Shown here piece by piece: positions 25,772-33,355 of a DNA stretch of 50,304 nt. A model generated the notes under the pieces. It worked only from the letters and a program-made list of their open reading frames with translations, had not been told where the DNA came from and did no database searches. The translations under genes were made by a program, and so were the position numbers. Source of the DNA: Streptosporangiaceae bacterium (GTDB taxonomy: Bacteria; Actinomycetota; Actinomycetes; Streptosporangiales; Streptosporangiaceae); assembly GCA_030041275.1 (NCBI GenBank), contig JASHOE010000035.1, forward strand, positions 1 to 50,304, in the 5' to 3' direction. Positions within the stretch are counted from its first letter, which is position 1. Each line of letters starts with the position of its first letter.

Positions 25772-27001
25772 GTGAGCCAGGATGCCTACGTCGTCGTCGG
25801 GGCCAGCCTTGCCGGAGCCAAGGCCGCAGAGGCGCTGCGAGCTGAAGGGTTCGAGGGCCGGGTTGTGCTGATCGGCTCTGAGACCGAGCTGCCGTACGAA
25901 CGGCCACCGCTGTCCAAGGACTACCTGATGGGCAAGTCGCCACGGGAAAAGATCTTCGTGCACCCGCGGGAGTGGTACGGCGACCATGACGTCGAGCTGC
26001 GACTGGGCGCCACCGTGACCGAGATCGACCGGGAAGAGCACCGGGTGACACTCGCAGACGGCGGCGCTCAGTCCTATGGGAAGCTCTTGCTGGCCACCGG
26101 GTCGGCACCAAGGCGGCTGCCGGTGCCCGGCGCTGACCTCAATAGCGTGGTGTACCTGCGAACCGCGGGCGATAGCGACCGGATCAAGACTGCGCTTGAG
26201 TCGGCCTCGCGAGTTGCGGTCATCGGCGCGGGCTGGATCGGGCTGGAGACCGCGGCCGCGGCGCGCACCGCTGGCGCGCAGGTCACCGTGCTGGAGATGG
26301 CCCAGCTGCCGCTCCTGCGGGTACTCGGCCCGGAGGCCGCCCAGATATTCGCTGACCTGCACCACGACCATGGCGTCGACCTGCGCTTCGGGATCGGCGT
26401 CGCAGAGATTGTCGACACGGCCGGGCGCGCCAGCGGCGTGCGGCTCACCGATGGCACCCAGATCGACGCTGACCTGGTCATCGTCGGTGTGGGGATCACT
26501 CCGAATACGCAGCTAGCGGAGGCCGCCGGGCTCCGGGTGTCCAACGGCGTTGTGGTCGGCGCAGATCTGCGCACCGAGGATCCGGACATCTACGCGGCTG
26601 GCGACGTCGCCAGCGCCTTCCATCCGCTCCTCAGCAGACACATCCGGGTAGAGCACTGGGCTAACGCCCTCAACCAGCCGCAAGCGGCCGCCCGGTCGAT
26701 GCTAGGCCAGGCGGTCAGCTACGACCGGGTGCCGTACTTCTTCACCGACCAGTACGACCTCGGGATGGAGTATTCCGGCTACGTCGAGCCCGGCGGCTAC
26801 GAGCGAGTCGTCTTCCGCGGCGACCCGGCGGCGCGGGAGTTCGTCGCCTTCTGGCTCGACTCCGGTGGCCGGGTCCTGGCTGGCATGAACGTCAATATCT
26901 GGGACGTCAACGAGGCAATCCAGGCCATCGTCCGGTCCGGCAATCCGGCCGATTCCGACGCGCTCGCCGACCCGGCCATCGACCTGGCCACGCTGGCGTA
27001 G
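25772..27001 (+). CDS. NAD(P)H-dependent ferredoxin reductase (FAD flavoprotein)
   Basis: 409 aa, pyridine-nucleotide-disulphide-oxidoreductase fold of the rhodocoxin/putidaredoxin/BphA4 reductase type. It passes electrons from NAD(P)H to a [2Fe-2S] or similar ferredoxin, often for a P450 or Rieske oxygenase. FAD motif VVVGASLAGAKAAEAL is at 7-22, LPYERPPLSKDYL at 40-52, the NAD motif VAVIGAGWIGLETAAAAR starts at 148, and the second FAD motif IYAAGDVA is at 273-280. The GTG at 25772 has a GGAGGAG ribosome-binding site. No ferredoxin or oxygenase gene is adjacent. Confidence 0.94.
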   Translation: MSQDAYVVVGASLAGAKAAEALRAEGFEGRVVLIGSETELPYERPPLSKDYLMGKSPREKIFVHPREWYGDHDVELRLGATVTEIDREEHRVTLADGGAQSYGKLLLATGSAPRRLPVPGADLNSVVYLRTAGDSDRIKTALESASRVAVIGAGWIGLETAAAARTAGAQVTVLEMAQLPLLRVLGPEAAQIFADLHHDHGVDLRFGIGVAEIVDTAGRASGVRLTDGTQIDADLVIVGVGITPNTQLAEAAGLRVSNGVVVGADLRTEDPDIYAAGDVASAFHPLLSRHIRVEHWANALNQPQAAARSMLGQAVSYDRVPYFFTDQYDLGMEYSGYVEPGGYERVVFRGDPAAREFVAFWLDSGGRVLAGMNVNIWDVNEAIQAIVRSGNPADSDALADPAIDLATLA

Positions 27002-27243
27002 CCCACCGCCGCCCGCGGCTGACCAGGGCCCGGCACCGGCGGAAGTCCTGTCGCCGAAGATCGGGCCCCTGTCGGTACCGGATGTCACCATGGCCTCGGG
27101 GGCCAGCTCGTCATGGCGGCGGTGAGCTGCGCAACCTTAACGTCAGTGTCATAGCTGAAAGAAACTTGAGAGTCAGGCTGTTGAAGCTGGATGCTTGCTG
27201 TTGATCGAAGAGCTGGGGAAGTAAGGGGACGGCGCTAGGCCAG
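27002..27243. other. Intergenic region, AT-richer than surroundings
   Basis: 242 bp between the ferredoxin reductase and the DMT-type transporter. Its second half is less GC-rich (around 27130-27230) and probably holds the transporter promoter. No clear paired hexamers or terminator. Confidence 0.4.
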
Positions 27244-28275
27244 ATGGAAAAGGCGATTCTGTTCGCACTCGCGGCGAGCCTGTGCACGGCCACCTCCTCG
27301 GTGTGCCAGCGCCTTGGCGCGAGGACGACCGAGAACCAGGGGGCCAATCTCGACGTCTGGCTCGTCTTCCGGCTTGCCCGACACCCGATCTGGCTGACCG
27401 GCATAGCCAGCATGATCCTCGGCTTCGTGTTCCAGCTCGCGGCCCTGCACTATGGGCCGCTCGCTCTGGTCCAGCCGATCCTCGCGCTGGAGCTGCTGTT
27501 CGTCTTCGGGTACATGGCCATCCTCGGCAACCGGATGGTCAAGCGGCGCGACTGGCTTGCGGCCGCGGCGATGTCTGCAGGGCTCGCGGTTTTCTTGTTC
27601 GCGGCCTCACCGTCCGGCGGCAGGCAGCACGCCCCCGGCTACCTCTGGGTGCTCGCGGGGCTGGTCACGCTCGGCGTCGTGATCGTCGGCCTGGCGCTTG
27701 CCTTCGGACTCGGCCGCCGGCCATCCGCGTCCGGATCGCACCGCGCTGCGATCCTGGGGGCAGTCACCGGGATCGCCTGGGGGTTCGTCGCCGCGGTGAT
27801 CAAGGAATTCAGCTCGCACCTGGGCGGTGGACCCTCGGCGATCTTCACGAACTGGTCGGTTTACGTCCTCATCGGAGCCGGAGCTCTCAGCCTGCTCCTG
27901 GCCTCGCACGCCCTCGCCGCGGGCCCGCTTGCCGCGTCCCAGCCCGGATTCACGATCCTCGACCCGCTGTCGGCAAGCCTGCTTGGCCTGTTCTTGTTCG
28001 GAGAGCACTTCCAGACCGCGACAGCGGACCTGGCCCTCCAGGCCCTGGCCCTCGCTCTGCTGGTCGCTGGCGTGTCGGCGCTGAGTCACAGCCACTTGAT
28101 TCAGGGCGAGCAAGATACCGACCTCGAGCCTGCCAGCGCCGGCGCGGGCCAGCCAGTGAATGAGACGCAGCACGTGACCGGGACGCAGCACCTGACTGAG
28201 ACACAGCACCTGACCGGCACCCAGCACCTGACGGGATCTCAGTCCAGTGACGGTACGTGCCGGACCACCGGCTAG
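27244..28275 (+). CDS. DMT (EamA/NIPA-like) transporter with C-terminal repeats
   Basis: 343 aa with about nine or ten short hydrophobic helices in the DMT pattern. The N-terminal half (MEKAILFALAASLCTATSSV, then PLALVQPILALELLFVFGYM) is followed by a second half (AILGAVTGIAWGFVAAVIKE, then QPGFTILDPLSASLLGLFLF). The last 60 residues are hydrophilic and contain four TQHLTG-like repeats. The layout is of the actinobacterial DMT/NIPA-like group, with no assigned substrate. The ribosome-binding site of the ATG at 27244 is weak. Confidence 0.82.
   Translation: MEKAILFALAASLCTATSSVCQRLGARTTENQGANLDVWLVFRLARHPIWLTGIASMILGFVFQLAALHYGPLALVQPILALELLFVFGYMAILGNRMVKRRDWLAAAAMSAGLAVFLFAASPSGGRQHAPGYLWVLAGLVTLGVVIVGLALAFGLGRRPSASGSHRAAILGAVTGIAWGFVAAVIKEFSSHLGGGPSAIFTNWSVYVLIGAGALSLLLASHALAAGPLAASQPGFTILDPLSASLLGLFLFGEHFQTATADLALQALALALLVAGVSALSHSHLIQGEQDTDLEPASAGAGQPVNETQHVTGTQHLTETQHLTGTQHLTGSQSSDGTCRTTG
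28165..28236. repeat. Four 18-bp repeats at the 3' end of the DMT gene
   Basis: Units at 28165, 28183, 28201 and 28219 of consensus ACGCAGCACCTGACCGGG encode four TQHLTG-like hexapeptides. In frame. Confidence 0.9.
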
Positions 28276-28322
28276 GACATGGTCGCGCTGCGGACTCTCG
28301 CCGCGCCGTTAGCTGGTGAGTC

Positions 28323-29801
28323 ATGGGTGCGGTCCGGCTAAGCACAGCGACGCTCGGCGACGTGGCCGGGAGAGTCGCCGTGCCTGGCTACGACCGAACC
28401 GGGCTGCAGATCGGCATTGTCCACTTCGGCGCAGGGGCGTTCCACCGCTCGCACCAGGCTATGTACCTCGATCGGCTGATGTCGGCAGGTCAGGCGCGGG
28501 ATTGGGCCATCTGCGGCGTGGACGTCCTCGAGGCCGACCGGCCCAAACGAACCTCGTTCCGGTCCCAGGACGGGCTCTACACCCTCATGATCAAGCAGCC
28601 GGACGGATCCATCGCGCCACAGGTGATCGGGTCCATGACCGAGTACCTGTTCGCGCCTGAAGAGCCGGACGCGGTGCTTGATCGGCTCGCCGACCCCCGC
28701 ACCAGGATTGTCTCGCTGACCATCACCGAGGGCGGCTACAACCTCGTGCACGCCACCGGCGAGTTTGACGTAACCAACCGCGCCGTGCTGCGCGACCTGG
28801 TTCCTGGCGCCGTGCCGGGCACCGTCTTCGGCTTCATCGTTGCCGGGCTACGGCGGCGCCGGGCCAACGGCGTGCCGCCCTTTACGGTGGTGTCCTGCGA
28901 CAACATCGAAGCGAACGGGAACGTGGCCCGGTCGGTGCTCGGCGCCTTCGCCGATCTCGCCGAGCCGGGGCTGGGCGGCTGGCTCCGGGACGCGGTCGCG
29001 TTCCCGAACTCGATGGTGGATCGCATCACGCCCGTCACGACCGCGGCCGACGTCGACCGGCTGGCGGAAGAGTTCGGTGTGGCAGACGAGTGGCCTGTGG
29101 GCTGCGAGCCGTACGTGCAGTGGGTGCTGGAGGACGACTTCCCGGCCGGGCGGCCGCGCTGGCAGGACTGCGGCGTGCAGCTGGTCACCGACGTGCGGCC
29201 ATACGAGCTGATGAAGCTGCGGCTCCTCAACGCGGGCCACCAGGCGCTGGCGTACCCGGCAGCGCTGACCGGATACAAGTACGTCCACGAAGCCGTCGCC
29301 GATCCTGTCATCGCCGACTTCGTGCTCGACTACCTGCAGCTTGAGGCACGGCCGACAGTGCCTGACGTGCCAGGCGTCGACCTCGACGACTACATTGCGC
29401 GGCTGCTCGCCCGATTCGGCAACCCGGCGATCAGGGACACCGTTGCCCGGCTCTGCGCGGGCGGGTCGGACAAGATTCCCAAGTGGGTCCTGCCGGTGGT
29501 GCGGCAGAACCTCGGCGCCGGCCGGCCGGTTGCACGGGGGGCTAGCCTGATCGCGAGCTGGGCCAGATACGCCGAGGGCAGCGACGACGCGGGTCGCCCT
29601 GTGGACGTCATCGACGCGTTGCGTGACGAGATCACCGGGCGCGCGCGGCGGCAGCGCAGCAACGGTCTCAGCTTCGTCGCGAACGAGCGCCTGTTCGGCG
29701 ACCTCGCCCGCCAGACCGCATTTACCGAGCCGTATCTTCGCGCGCTCGACTCGTTCCACCAGGTGGGCGCCCGTCAGACGCTCGCGCAGATGAGTTCGTG
29801 A
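28323..29801 (+). CDS. Mannitol dehydrogenase family oxidoreductase
   Basis: 492 aa, long-chain polyol dehydrogenase family (mannitol 2-dehydrogenase, fructuronate reductase). The nucleotide-binding segment IGIVHFGAGAFHRSHQAMYL is near the N-terminus. VSCDNIEANGNVARSVL, then AFPNSMVDRITPVT and the catalytic KLRLLNAGH (Lys298, Asn303, His306) follow. The reaction is NAD(P)-dependent interconversion of a ketose or ketouronate with a polyol or aldonate. Which one cannot be decided without comparison. It stands alone, with no sugar transporter adjacent. Confidence 0.93.
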   Translation: MGAVRLSTATLGDVAGRVAVPGYDRTGLQIGIVHFGAGAFHRSHQAMYLDRLMSAGQARDWAICGVDVLEADRPKRTSFRSQDGLYTLMIKQPDGSIAPQVIGSMTEYLFAPEEPDAVLDRLADPRTRIVSLTITEGGYNLVHATGEFDVTNRAVLRDLVPGAVPGTVFGFIVAGLRRRRANGVPPFTVVSCDNIEANGNVARSVLGAFADLAEPGLGGWLRDAVAFPNSMVDRITPVTTAADVDRLAEEFGVADEWPVGCEPYVQWVLEDDFPAGRPRWQDCGVQLVTDVRPYELMKLRLLNAGHQALAYPAALTGYKYVHEAVADPVIADFVLDYLQLEARPTVPDVPGVDLDDYIARLLARFGNPAIRDTVARLCAGGSDKIPKWVLPVVRQNLGAGRPVARGASLIASWARYAEGSDDAGRPVDVIDALRDEITGRARRQRSNGLSFVANERLFGDLARQTAFTEPYLRALDSFHQVGARQTLAQMSS

Positions 29802-29816
29802 CGCTGTGCCCGTTAG

Positions 29817-30113
29817 CTATCCGCCAGCCATGGCGCCGACGATCAGGTAGGGCTCGGCGCCGGCCGCGACGCGGTCTGGCAGCGGAGCGTCCAGATCGTC
29901 GTGCGACAGATCTTCCTCGCACGCGAAGAACCGGATGAACGCCCGCCGCCGCTTGCTGTCCTGATCGCGGATCGTACCGCGCAGCATCGGGTAAGCCGCC
30001 TCCAGCGCGTCCAGCACCGAGCGCTGGGTGACCGCGCCCGCCACCGCCAGCTTGACCTCGCCGTCGATGCTGGCCAGCCGCCGCAGGTGCGAGGGCAGGA
30101 TGACCCGGATCAT
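29817..30113 (-). CDS. MoaD/ThiS-like (ubiquitin-like) protein with C-terminal Gly-Gly
   Basis: 98 aa from the ATG at 30113. Beta-grasp protein: [20 protein letters not shown], then [18 protein letters not shown], then [18 protein letters not shown] at the very end. The terminal Gly-Gly is what MoaD, ThiS and bacterial small modifiers need for adenylation and thiocarboxylation. An insertion ([20 protein letters not shown]) replaces the usual short beta-hairpin. The start overlaps the stop of the BNR-propeller gene by 4 nt (ATGA). No E1-like, MoaE or thiamin gene is nearby, so an orphan sulfur carrier or modifier is possible. Confidence 0.85.
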   Translation of the reverse strand: MIRVILPSHLRRLASIDGEVKLAVAGAVTQRSVLDALEAAYPMLRGTIRDQDSKRRRAFIRFFACEEDLSHDDLDAPLPDRVAAGAEPYLIVGAMAGG

Positions 30114-31225
30114 GGCAACGTCTGCACCTCGACCGAGAGCACCGCCGGCAGGTCCCTGACGATCGGGGCCCAGCTGTCGCCGGCATCGGCCGAGCCGTAT
30201 ACCTGACCGCCAGTGGTACCGAAGTAGATCCCGCACGAGTCGAGCGAATCCACCGCCATCGCGTCGCGATACACGTTGACGAAGCAGTTCTCCTGCGGCA
30301 GGCCCTTGGTCAGTGGCTCCCACTCGTTGCCGCCCGTCCGGCTCCGGTACACCCGCAGCTTGCCGTCGGGCGGGAAGTGCAGTGAGTCACTGGTTATCGG
30401 CACGACGTAGACGGTGTCAGGCTCGTGCGCGTGCACGTCGATCGGGAAGCCGAAGTCCGTCGGCAGGTCACCGCTAATCTCATGCCAGGAATCGCCAGCG
30501 TCGTCGCTGCGCATGACGTCCCAGTGCTTCTGCATGAACAGCACCGATGGCCGAGACGGATGCATCGCGATCCGGTGCACGCAGTGCCCGACCTCAGCGT
30601 CCTCGTCAGGGATACCCTCCGAGTGCAGGCCGCGGTTGATCGGCCGCCAGGTCTGGCCCGCGTCGTCGGACCGGAACGCGCCCGCAGCCGAGATCGCCGC
30701 GAACATCCGGCCGCGGGTTGCCGGATCAAGAATGATCGTGTGCAGGCACATGCCGCCCGCCCCCGGCTGCCAGGACGAGCCGGTGTCGTGGCCGCGCAGG
30801 CCGGCCAGTTCTGCCCAGTTCTCGCCGCCATCGGTGGACTTGAAGAGACCGGCGTCCTCGACGCCGGCGTACACGGTGTCCGGGTCATCGAGCGACGGCT
30901 CGAGGTGCCAGACCCGCGCGAACTCCCACGGGTGCGGCGTGCCGTCGTACCACTGGTGTGTGCCGGGCGTGCCCTCGTAGCTGAACTTGTTACCGACTGG
31001 CTCCCAAGTCGCGCCGCCGTCGTCGGAGCGCTGCACAACCTGACCAGACCAGCCGCTGCTCTGCGAGGCATACAGCCTGTTCGGGTCAGTTGGCGACCCC
31101 TTCAGGTGGTAGATCTCCCAGCCGGCGAAATGCGGCCCGCTTACTTCCCAGGTCCGCCGCGTTCCGTCCGAGCTGAGCACGAACGCGCCCTTGCGCGTGC
31201 CCACCAGTACCCGTACGCCAGCCAT
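30110..31225 (-). CDS. BNR/Asp-box beta-propeller protein (sialidase/VPS10-like fold)
   Basis: 371 aa from the ATG at 31225, which has a GGAAGGA ribosome-binding site. The protein is built from propeller blades with at least five Asp boxes (S-x-D-x-G-x-x-W): [40 protein letters not shown] and a variant SRTGGNEW. No signal peptide is visible, so it is probably cytoplasmic. The catalytic Arg triad, Tyr and Glu of true sialidases are not apparent to me, so an annotation as exo-alpha-sialidase would be over-specific. It is translationally coupled to the MoaD/ThiS-like protein, which suggests a joint function. Confidence 0.88.
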   Translation of the reverse strand: MAGVRVLVGTRKGAFVLSSDGTRRTWEVSGPHFAGWEIYHLKGSPTDPNRLYASQSSGWSGQVVQRSDDGGATWEPVGNKFSYEGTPGTHQWYDGTPHPWEFARVWHLEPSLDDPDTVYAGVEDAGLFKSTDGGENWAELAGLRGHDTGSSWQPGAGGMCLHTIILDPATRGRMFAAISAAGAFRSDDAGQTWRPINRGLHSEGIPDEDAEVGHCVHRIAMHPSRPSVLFMQKHWDVMRSDDAGDSWHEISGDLPTDFGFPIDVHAHEPDTVYVVPITSDSLHFPPDGKLRVYRSRTGGNEWEPLTKGLPQENCFVNVYRDAMAVDSLDSCGIYFGTTGGQVYGSADAGDSWAPIVRDLPAVLSVEVQTLP

Positions 31226-31464
31226 CGTGATTCCTTCCCTGGGTGCTTTCAGCCGCACCCGTCTGGCCATCCCATCGTCTCGCCGGGTGCTCGCGCCCGC
31301 CAGCCGCCTGGCCAAACTCGCTGGTCAGGTGGGCGCGGCAGGCGCGAACATGCCCCTCTGACAATGACGACGAACGAGACGACCGGAATTGGACACGCCC
31401 GGCCGGTTTGCTGGCTGCGCCTGCCGCCACGACCCAGGCGGCGCCGCCGTGAGAGATCTCTCGG

Positions 31465-32124
31465 TCAGCTTGTCGGTGCGCTGAAGCTCCTGAGCTTCTC
31501 GATGCCGACCGCGGCGACCATTACCCACCACGGAACGGGCGGTGCGGGCGGCCTGCGCGGCGAAGCCGGTGGCGGCACGGGTCCACGGTGCGTCTCGTGA
31601 TGATGTGGCGGCCTCGCGGCACGACCCCCGCATCGGTCGAGCCGGGCGGCTTCGTCGCTCCACTCGGGGTTGAGGGTTGCTAGGTGCTCAGCCGCATCCG
31701 AGCGGAAGACATCGTCGATCCCACCATCACTGGCGATGGTGCGCAATGCCTCGGCTGCCGCCCTCACATCGAGTTCGGGCAGCCGGCTCGCCGCCTCCAT
31801 CCGCATCTCATCGTCGACCGCCGGGTCACGAGCGATCGCCCGCAGTGCGTCAATGGCTGCGGTCTCGCTGACCTCCGTGAGGCGACTGGCCGCCTCCAGC
31901 CGAACGTCATCATCCACCGCGTGGTCACGGGCGATCGCCCGCAACGCGCCCGCGGCCGCACCCCCGTCGAGCTCGGCTAGCCGGCTCGCCGCCTCCAGCC
32001 GAACGTCATCGTCGACCCCATGGTCACGGGCGATGGCCCGGAAGTGGGCGGCCGCGGCGCGCGGGTCGTGTCCGGCCAGTCGTTCGGCATTAGTCATTCG
32101 GTCGTCATCACTGGCGTAGTCCAT
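31465..32124 (-). CDS. HEAT-like protein with four exact 33-residue repeats
   Basis: 219 aa from the ATG at 32124 (GAGAAGG upstream). After a 22-residue leader there are four contiguous 33-residue units (residues 23-55, 56-88, 89-121, 122-154) of the form AAAxALRAIARDxxVDDDVR followed by LEAASRLxEL. Each unit is a helix pair, as in HEAT or PBS-lyase-like repeats. The C-terminal third is Pro/His/Arg-rich, ending in a hydrophobic VPWWVMVAAVGI that may touch the membrane. I do not recognise a named family. It follows a small membrane coiled-coil gene and an ArsR gene on the same strand with a 52-bp gap. Confidence 0.78.
   Translation of the reverse strand: MDYASDDDRMTNAERLAGHDPRAAAAHFRAIARDHGVDDDVRLEAASRLAELDGGAAAGALRAIARDHAVDDDVRLEAASRLTEVSETAAIDALRAIARDPAVDDEMRMEAASRLPELDVRAAAEALRTIASDGGIDDVFRSDAAEHLATLNPEWSDEAARLDRCGGRAARPPHHHETHRGPVPPPASPRRPPAPPVPWWVMVAAVGIEKLRSFSAPTS
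31663..32058. repeat. Four tandem 99-bp coding repeats
   Basis: Four 99-bp units on the minus strand encode the 33-residue repeats. The first two are the most alike at DNA level (shared GCCGCCTCCAGCCGAACGTC on the plus strand), which suggests recent duplication. Confidence 0.85.
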
Positions 32125-32176
32125 GGCTCTGCTGGCCTTCTCTCCAAGGTGAGCTGCGTGCGGACCGGGCGGGCGC

Positions 32177-32449
32177 CTACTCGACGTCCTTGAGGACCTT
32201 CTGAACCTGATGCAGCTGGTCGCGCAGCTGTGCCAGCTGCATGCTGACTTCGGCGAGCTTCAGGTCGGTGTGCTCCTGTGCCGTGATTGCCAGTTCTGAG
32301 AGGCGTCGGTACTCGTCGCTTGTGGTCAGCTCGACGCGCGTTTTCCTGCTGATCGAAAGCTGCTGGCCCCACTGGTAGATCGCGTACCCGATCAGCCCGC
32401 CAACGACAAGCACGACGATGACGAAGGCGATCGCGATGGTGCTACTCAC
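32177..32449 (-). CDS. Small membrane-anchored coiled-coil protein
   Basis: 90 aa: an N-terminal transmembrane helix (IAIAFVIVVLVVGGLIGYAI, about residues 5-24), then a charged linker and a long amphipathic helix with heptads (LKLAEVSMQLAQLRDQLHQV, then QKVLKDVE). No family name. It overlaps the 3' end of the ArsR-type gene by 8 nt, so the two are translated together. A membrane partner or sensor for the regulator is a reasonable guess, not shown. Confidence 0.78.
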   Translation of the reverse strand: MSSTIAIAFVIVVLVVGGLIGYAIYQWGQQLSISRKTRVELTTSDEYRRLSELAITAQEHTDLKLAEVSMQLAQLRDQLHQVQKVLKDVE

Positions 32450-32786
32450 CGCCCACCTCGGTGTCAGCGTCGTTGCCTGCAGTCAGCGTGGTGACCGCAG
32501 CCATGATCTCCTTGGGTGTCAGCTGGATGATGAACGGCGTTACCTCGTAGAACTTCATTGCCTTTCCGTCCTCTGAGACTTCGATGACAGCCGACACCAG
32601 ACCGGCTGCCTGCAGCTTGCGCAGGTGGACCTGCAGCAGTGCGCGGCTGATGCCCAGCTCGCGAGCGAGCTGGCTGACGTAGTTGCGCTGGTCGGCCAGC
32701 GCCGCCACGACGCGCAGCCGGTGCGGGTTGGCGAGCGTAGCCAGCACCCGGAGGAGCTCATCCCCGGTCATGTCAGCAATGTTCAC
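32442..32786 (-). CDS. ArsR-type winged-helix regulator
   Basis: 114 aa. ArsR-like fold: LLRVLATLANPHRLRVVAAL, then NYVSQLARELGISRALLQVH (recognition helix), LRKLQAAGLVSAVIEVSED and KAMKFYEVTPFIIQLTPKEI. No cysteine pair for metal sensing is present, so it is probably not a classical metal sensor. It heads an operon with a small membrane coiled-coil protein and probably the repeat protein, and is divergent from a GntR operon. A repeated GCACATGC motif lies upstream. Confidence 0.9.
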   Translation of the reverse strand: MNIADMTGDELLRVLATLANPHRLRVVAALADQRNYVSQLARELGISRALLQVHLRKLQAAGLVSAVIEVSEDGKAMKFYEVTPFIIQLTPKEIMAAVTTLTAGNDADTEVGGE

Positions 32787-32797
32787 AACGCTCTCTC

Positions 32798-32827
32798 TTG
32801 CACATGCAAAGTTAAGTTAGCACATGC
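32798..32827. promoter_or_regulatory. Putative operator upstream of the ArsR-type gene
   Basis: TTGCA-CA-TGCAA (32798-32809) is an inverted repeat, and its core GCACATGC (32800-32807) recurs at 32820-32827, 20 bp further. Two half-sites on one helix face, 12-41 bp before the ATG at 32786, fit autoregulation by a dimeric winged-helix protein. Confidence 0.6.
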
Positions 32828-32901
32828 CAGATCCACCGACAAGTGATCTGGCGTCAGTCACTCCGATGTGAGGCCGCCACAGTCGTGGGCGGAGCTGCGA
32901 A

Positions 32902-32950
32902 TTGACAGTTGCCGCATGAGGACCCTAAAGTCTTAACACCTTAGTACTTT
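32902..32950 (+). promoter_or_regulatory. GntR-operon promoter and operator
   Basis: A perfect -35 TTGACA (32902-32907), an 18-bp spacer and -10 TAAAGT (32926-32931). A 24-bp inverted repeat overlaps the -10 and start point: arm AAAGTCTTAA at 32927-32936, a 4-nt CACC spacer, and arm TTAGTACTTT at 32941-32950 (8 of 10 positions complementary). This is the expected place for autorepression by the GntR protein. Confidence 0.85.
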
Positions 32951-32962
32951 GAAGGGTCAAGC

Positions 32963-33355
32963 GTGATCAACTTCCGGCTCGATGGCCGCTCGGTCGTGCC
33001 GCCATACCTGCAGATCGTCCAGCAGGTCCGGCAGGCACTTCGGATGGGCGTGCTCGATGTTGGCGACAAGCTCCCTACCGTGCGGGAAGTTGTCGCGGCC
33101 ACCGCAGTGAACCCGAACACTGTGCTCAAGGCCTACCGCGATCTCGAGCGCGAAGGCCTTGTGGAGCCACGGGCGGGGCACGGCACGTTCGTGGTTGGCC
33201 GACCGTCCGGCCCGCCACCCGGCACCCATTCACGACTGGCCCGCAGCCTCGCACAGTGGGTGCGCGCCGCGCGCGAGGCCGGACTGGATGACGAGTCAAT
33301 CGAGTCGCTGCTGCGCATAACGATGCGCGCTGAGGCCGAAGAGGAGACGGCATGA
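32963..33355 (+). CDS. GntR-family regulator, YtrA subfamily
   Basis: 130 aa: only the winged helix-turn-helix plus a short C-terminal dimerisation part, as in YtrA. VPPYLQIVQQVRQALRMGVL, then DKLPTVREVVAATAVNPNTV, then LKAYRDLEREGLVEPRAGHG are typical. The GTG at 32963 follows a GAAGGG ribosome-binding site 6 nt upstream. Its ATGA overlap with the ABC ATPase gene and the inverted repeat in the promoter indicate a self-repressed regulator-transporter operon, the usual arrangement for this subfamily, often induced by cell-envelope-active compounds. Confidence 0.93.
   Translation: MINFRLDGRSVVPPYLQIVQQVRQALRMGVLDVGDKLPTVREVVAATAVNPNTVLKAYRDLEREGLVEPRAGHGTFVVGRPSGPPPGTHSRLARSLAQWVRAAREAGLDDESIESLLRITMRAEAEEETA

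Noticed and set aside
27130..27243. AT-richer stretch before the DMT gene as a possible riboswitch or sRNA
   Set aside because: No convincing stem set or known motif could be recognised by eye.
30110..31225. Calling the propeller protein an exo-alpha-sialidase
   Set aside because: Asp boxes define the fold only; the sialidase arginine triad and nucleophilic tyrosine are not apparent and there is no export signal.
31663..32058. Regularly spaced repeats considered as a CRISPR array
   Set aside because: The 99-bp units are contiguous coding repeats with conserved reading frame; there are no spacers.
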